The notes beneath the pieces are model-generated. The model saw only the letters and a program-made list of their open reading frames with translations. It did no database searches and was not told the origin of the DNA. A stretch of 13,393 bases of DNA from an uncultured Eubacteriales bacterium (lineage in GTDB: Bacteria; Bacillota; Clostridia; Peptostreptococcales; Anaerovoracaceae), in assembly GCA_900540145.1 (NCBI GenBank), contig UQEW01000062.1:1-13393 (forward strand), read 5' to 3'. The translations under genes were made by a program, and so were the position numbers. The first letter of the stretch is position 1, and every line of letters starts with the position of its first letter. Positions 11,998 to 13,393 of the stretch are shown piece after piece.

Positions 11998-12591
11998 ATG
12001 GAAAAAATCAAAATTGGAAAGATAGTTAACGCAGTAGGCTTAAAGGGCGAAGCGAAGGTCTATAGCTACGCCGGTGAAAATGATCGTTTCGAAAAGCTCG
12101 ACAGGATTATAGCAGGCAGCAGCCAATCAGGCAGCAGCCAATCAGGCAGCGGCCAATCAGGCGGCGGTCAATCAGGCGGCGCCAAGAGAGCCGATTGTAA
12201 AAAGCCCCAAAGCTACATGGAATTTGAAATAGAAAAAGTCAGGTATCAAAAAAATATGGTTATATTAAAGCTCAGAGGCGTCGATGACCGCAACCAAGCA
12301 GAAGCCCTTAAGGATATGGACGTGTTCATTACGGAAGACGACCTGGAAGAGCTGCCAGATGATACCTTTTATGTGAGAGACTTGATAGGATGTCAGGTTG
12401 TGGACATCAACGACGGAAAAAAGCTGGGTGTAGTCAGTGATCTGATACAAAATTCAGCCCAGGATATCTACCAGATAGATTTGGCAGAAGGCGGCCAGGC
12501 TCTCATACCGGCAGTAGAACAATTCATCAAAAATGTTGACATAGAAAACAAGACTATAACGGTAAGCTTGATACCGGGACTGATAGATTAG
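11998..12591 (+). CDS. rimM: Ribosome maturation factor RimM with Gly/Ser/Gln loop insert
   Basis: RimM binds S19 and helps mature the 3' domain of 16S rRNA in the 30S head. The N-terminal domain starts 'IKIGKIVNAVGLKGEAKVYS' and resumes at 'YMEFEIEKVRYQKNMVILKL'; the PRC-barrel follows from about 119 ('DTFYVRDLIGCQVVD...ALIPAVEQFIKNVD'). At 197 residues it is about 25 longer than usual. The excess is residues about 40-70, a repetitive GSSQS-type segment plus 'GAKRADCKKPQS', inserted where other RimM proteins have a short beta-hairpin loop. The fold is otherwise complete, so function is probably kept. The ribosome site is weak (AGGA at 11984-11987), and the hairpin upstream suggests expression separate from khpA. 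Confidence 0.95.
   Translation: MEKIKIGKIVNAVGLKGEAKVYSYAGENDRFEKLDRIIAGSSQSGSSQSGSGQSGGGQSGGAKRADCKKPQSYMEFEIEKVRYQKNMVILKLRGVDDRNQAEALKDMDVFITEDDLEELPDDTFYVRDLIGCQVVDINDGKKLGVVSDLIQNSAQDIYQIDLAEGGQALIPAVEQFIKNVDIENKTITVSLIPGLID
12115..12183 (+). repeat. 15-bp minisatellite inside rimM
   Basis: Four full 15-bp units start at 12115, 12130, 12145 and 12160, followed by nine bases of a fifth. The first two are identical (GGCAGCAGCCAATCA); later ones differ by A-to-G and C-to-T changes. They are in frame and encode GSSQS twice, then GSGQS and GGGQS. Since the period is a multiple of three, copy changes keep the reading frame. Confidence 0.92.
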
Positions 12592-12616
12592 ATTTAATAC
12601 AGCAAGGAAAGAAATC

Positions 12617-13360
12617 ATGAAAATAAACGTGCTGACGTTGTTTCCCGAAATGTTTTCTGCAGTAACTGAAAGCAGCATACTGGGCAGAGCACAAGATAGA
12701 GGGATACTTGATATAAATTTAATAAATATAAGAGACTTCAGCAAGGACAAGCACAATAAAGCGGACGACACACCTTTTGGAGGCGGACCGGGCATGGTCA
12801 TGATGGCGCAGCCTATATTTGACGCCCTTAAAAACATAGACGCTGGGGACAAGCGAATTATGTATATGTCTCCGAGAGGAAGAAATATAGATATGGACCT
12901 CATAAAAGAACTGTCAGAAGAAGACGAGATAATACTGCTTTGCGGTCACTATGAAGGCGTGGACCAGAGAGTTTTAGACTTTTGGAACATGGAAGAAGTG
13001 TCCATCGGAGATTATATTCTTACAGGAGGAGAACTTCCTGCGATGGTGCTGATAGACGCAGTAGCAAGATTTATCCCGGACGTACTGGGGAGTCAAGAGT
13101 CGATAGCAGATGAATCCATATATTCAGGCCTTTTAGAATGCGACCAATACACCAAACCACGGAATTTTGAAGGTATAGATGTTCCTGAAGTTCTGCTGAG
13201 CGGCAACCACAAAATGATACATCTGTGGCAGTATGAAAACGCTCTGAGATTGACAAAGGAACGGAGGCCGGATTTGTTTTTGACTTATTTGGAAAAGGAG
13301 AAAGAACTTTCCAAAGATGAGAAAAAAATCTTAGAAAAGGTTGTGTCAAAACCCCTTTAG
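12617..13360 (+). CDS. trmD: tRNA (guanine-N1)-methyltransferase TrmD
   Basis: The 247-residue enzyme methylates G37 of tRNAs with 36-GG-37, using S-adenosylmethionine, and so prevents +1 frameshifting. It has the deep trefoil-knot SPOUT motifs: 'TPFGGGPGMVM' (52-62), 'LLCGHYEGVDQRV' (107-119), 'SIGDYILTGGELPAMVLID' (129-147), and the C-terminal 'GLLECDQYTKP' with the nearby Asp (about 165) expected to be the catalytic base. It starts 25 nt after rimM, with AAGGAA (12603-12608) upstream. The order rimM-trmD is conserved, and rplS would be expected just beyond the window. It is intact. Confidence 0.97.
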   Translation: MKINVLTLFPEMFSAVTESSILGRAQDRGILDINLINIRDFSKDKHNKADDTPFGGGPGMVMMAQPIFDALKNIDAGDKRIMYMSPRGRNIDMDLIKELSEEDEIILLCGHYEGVDQRVLDFWNMEEVSIGDYILTGGELPAMVLIDAVARFIPDVLGSQESIADESIYSGLLECDQYTKPRNFEGIDVPEVLLSGNHKMIHLWQYENALRLTKERRPDLFLTYLEKEKELSKDEKKILEKVVSKPL

Positions 13361-13393
13361 AAATGTTGTAATACACAATATTTCGTGGTAAAA

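Noticed and set aside
13373..13388. Sequence resembling an NrdR box after trmD
   Set aside because: It has several mismatches, is single, and no ribonucleotide reductase gene is visible; the window ends here.

Overview
The window looks like a piece of a Firmicutes (Clostridia) chromosome. The right part has the gene order ylxM-ffh-rpsP-khpA-rimM-trmD that is conserved in that phylum, ribosome binding sites are strong and purine-rich, and AGA/AGG arginine codons are frequent. The exact genus cannot be fixed from sequence alone; a member of the Anaerovoracaceae/Family XIII or a related clostridial group is a guess.

Positions 3-8626 hold the tail and lysis end of a siphovirus-like prophage, or of a phage-tail-like particle. 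In order: the C-terminal end of a probable major tail tube protein, a tail assembly chaperone with a likely -1 frameshift product (T7 slippery run at 469-475), a holin placed unusually early, a reverse-strand membrane-anchored cargo gene (moron) with its own promoter, a short tape measure protein (493 aa), a Dit-like protein, a Tal-like tail hub protein, a 654-aa receptor-binding/tail tip protein with a Gp10/collar-like C-terminus, and an Amidase_3 endolysin with an SH3-like wall-binding tail. Hairpin terminators lie after the holin, between tape measure and Dit, and after the amidase. Read-through or antitermination would therefore be needed for coordinated late expression.

Positions 8627-9615 are about 990 bp without a convincing gene. 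The stretch is packed with repeats: a perfect 26-bp inverted repeat enclosing a 214-bp MITE-sized segment, a further 18-bp direct copy, four 10-bp tandem units and two 25-bp tandem units. A strong sigma-A-type promoter (TTGACA, 17 bp, TAAACT, with TG upstream of the -10) follows and should drive the SRP/ribosome operon. The right prophage junction probably lies in this stretch, but no attachment core could be proved because the left end is outside the window.

Positions 9616-13360 hold housekeeping genes for protein targeting (YlxM, Ffh), the ribosome (S16), RNA binding (KhpA), 16S maturation (RimM) and tRNA m1G37 methylation (TrmD). Two oddities stand out: a perfect 38-bp tandem duplication carrying a hairpin in the ylxM-ffh gap, and a 15-bp minisatellite inside rimM that inserts a Gly/Ser/Gln loop in the N-terminal domain.

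No clearly new multi-gene system was found. The most unusual local features are the moron flanked by an 11-bp inverted repeat containing its Shine-Dalgarno, the repeat-rich prophage/host junction, and the two in-operon tandem repeats.
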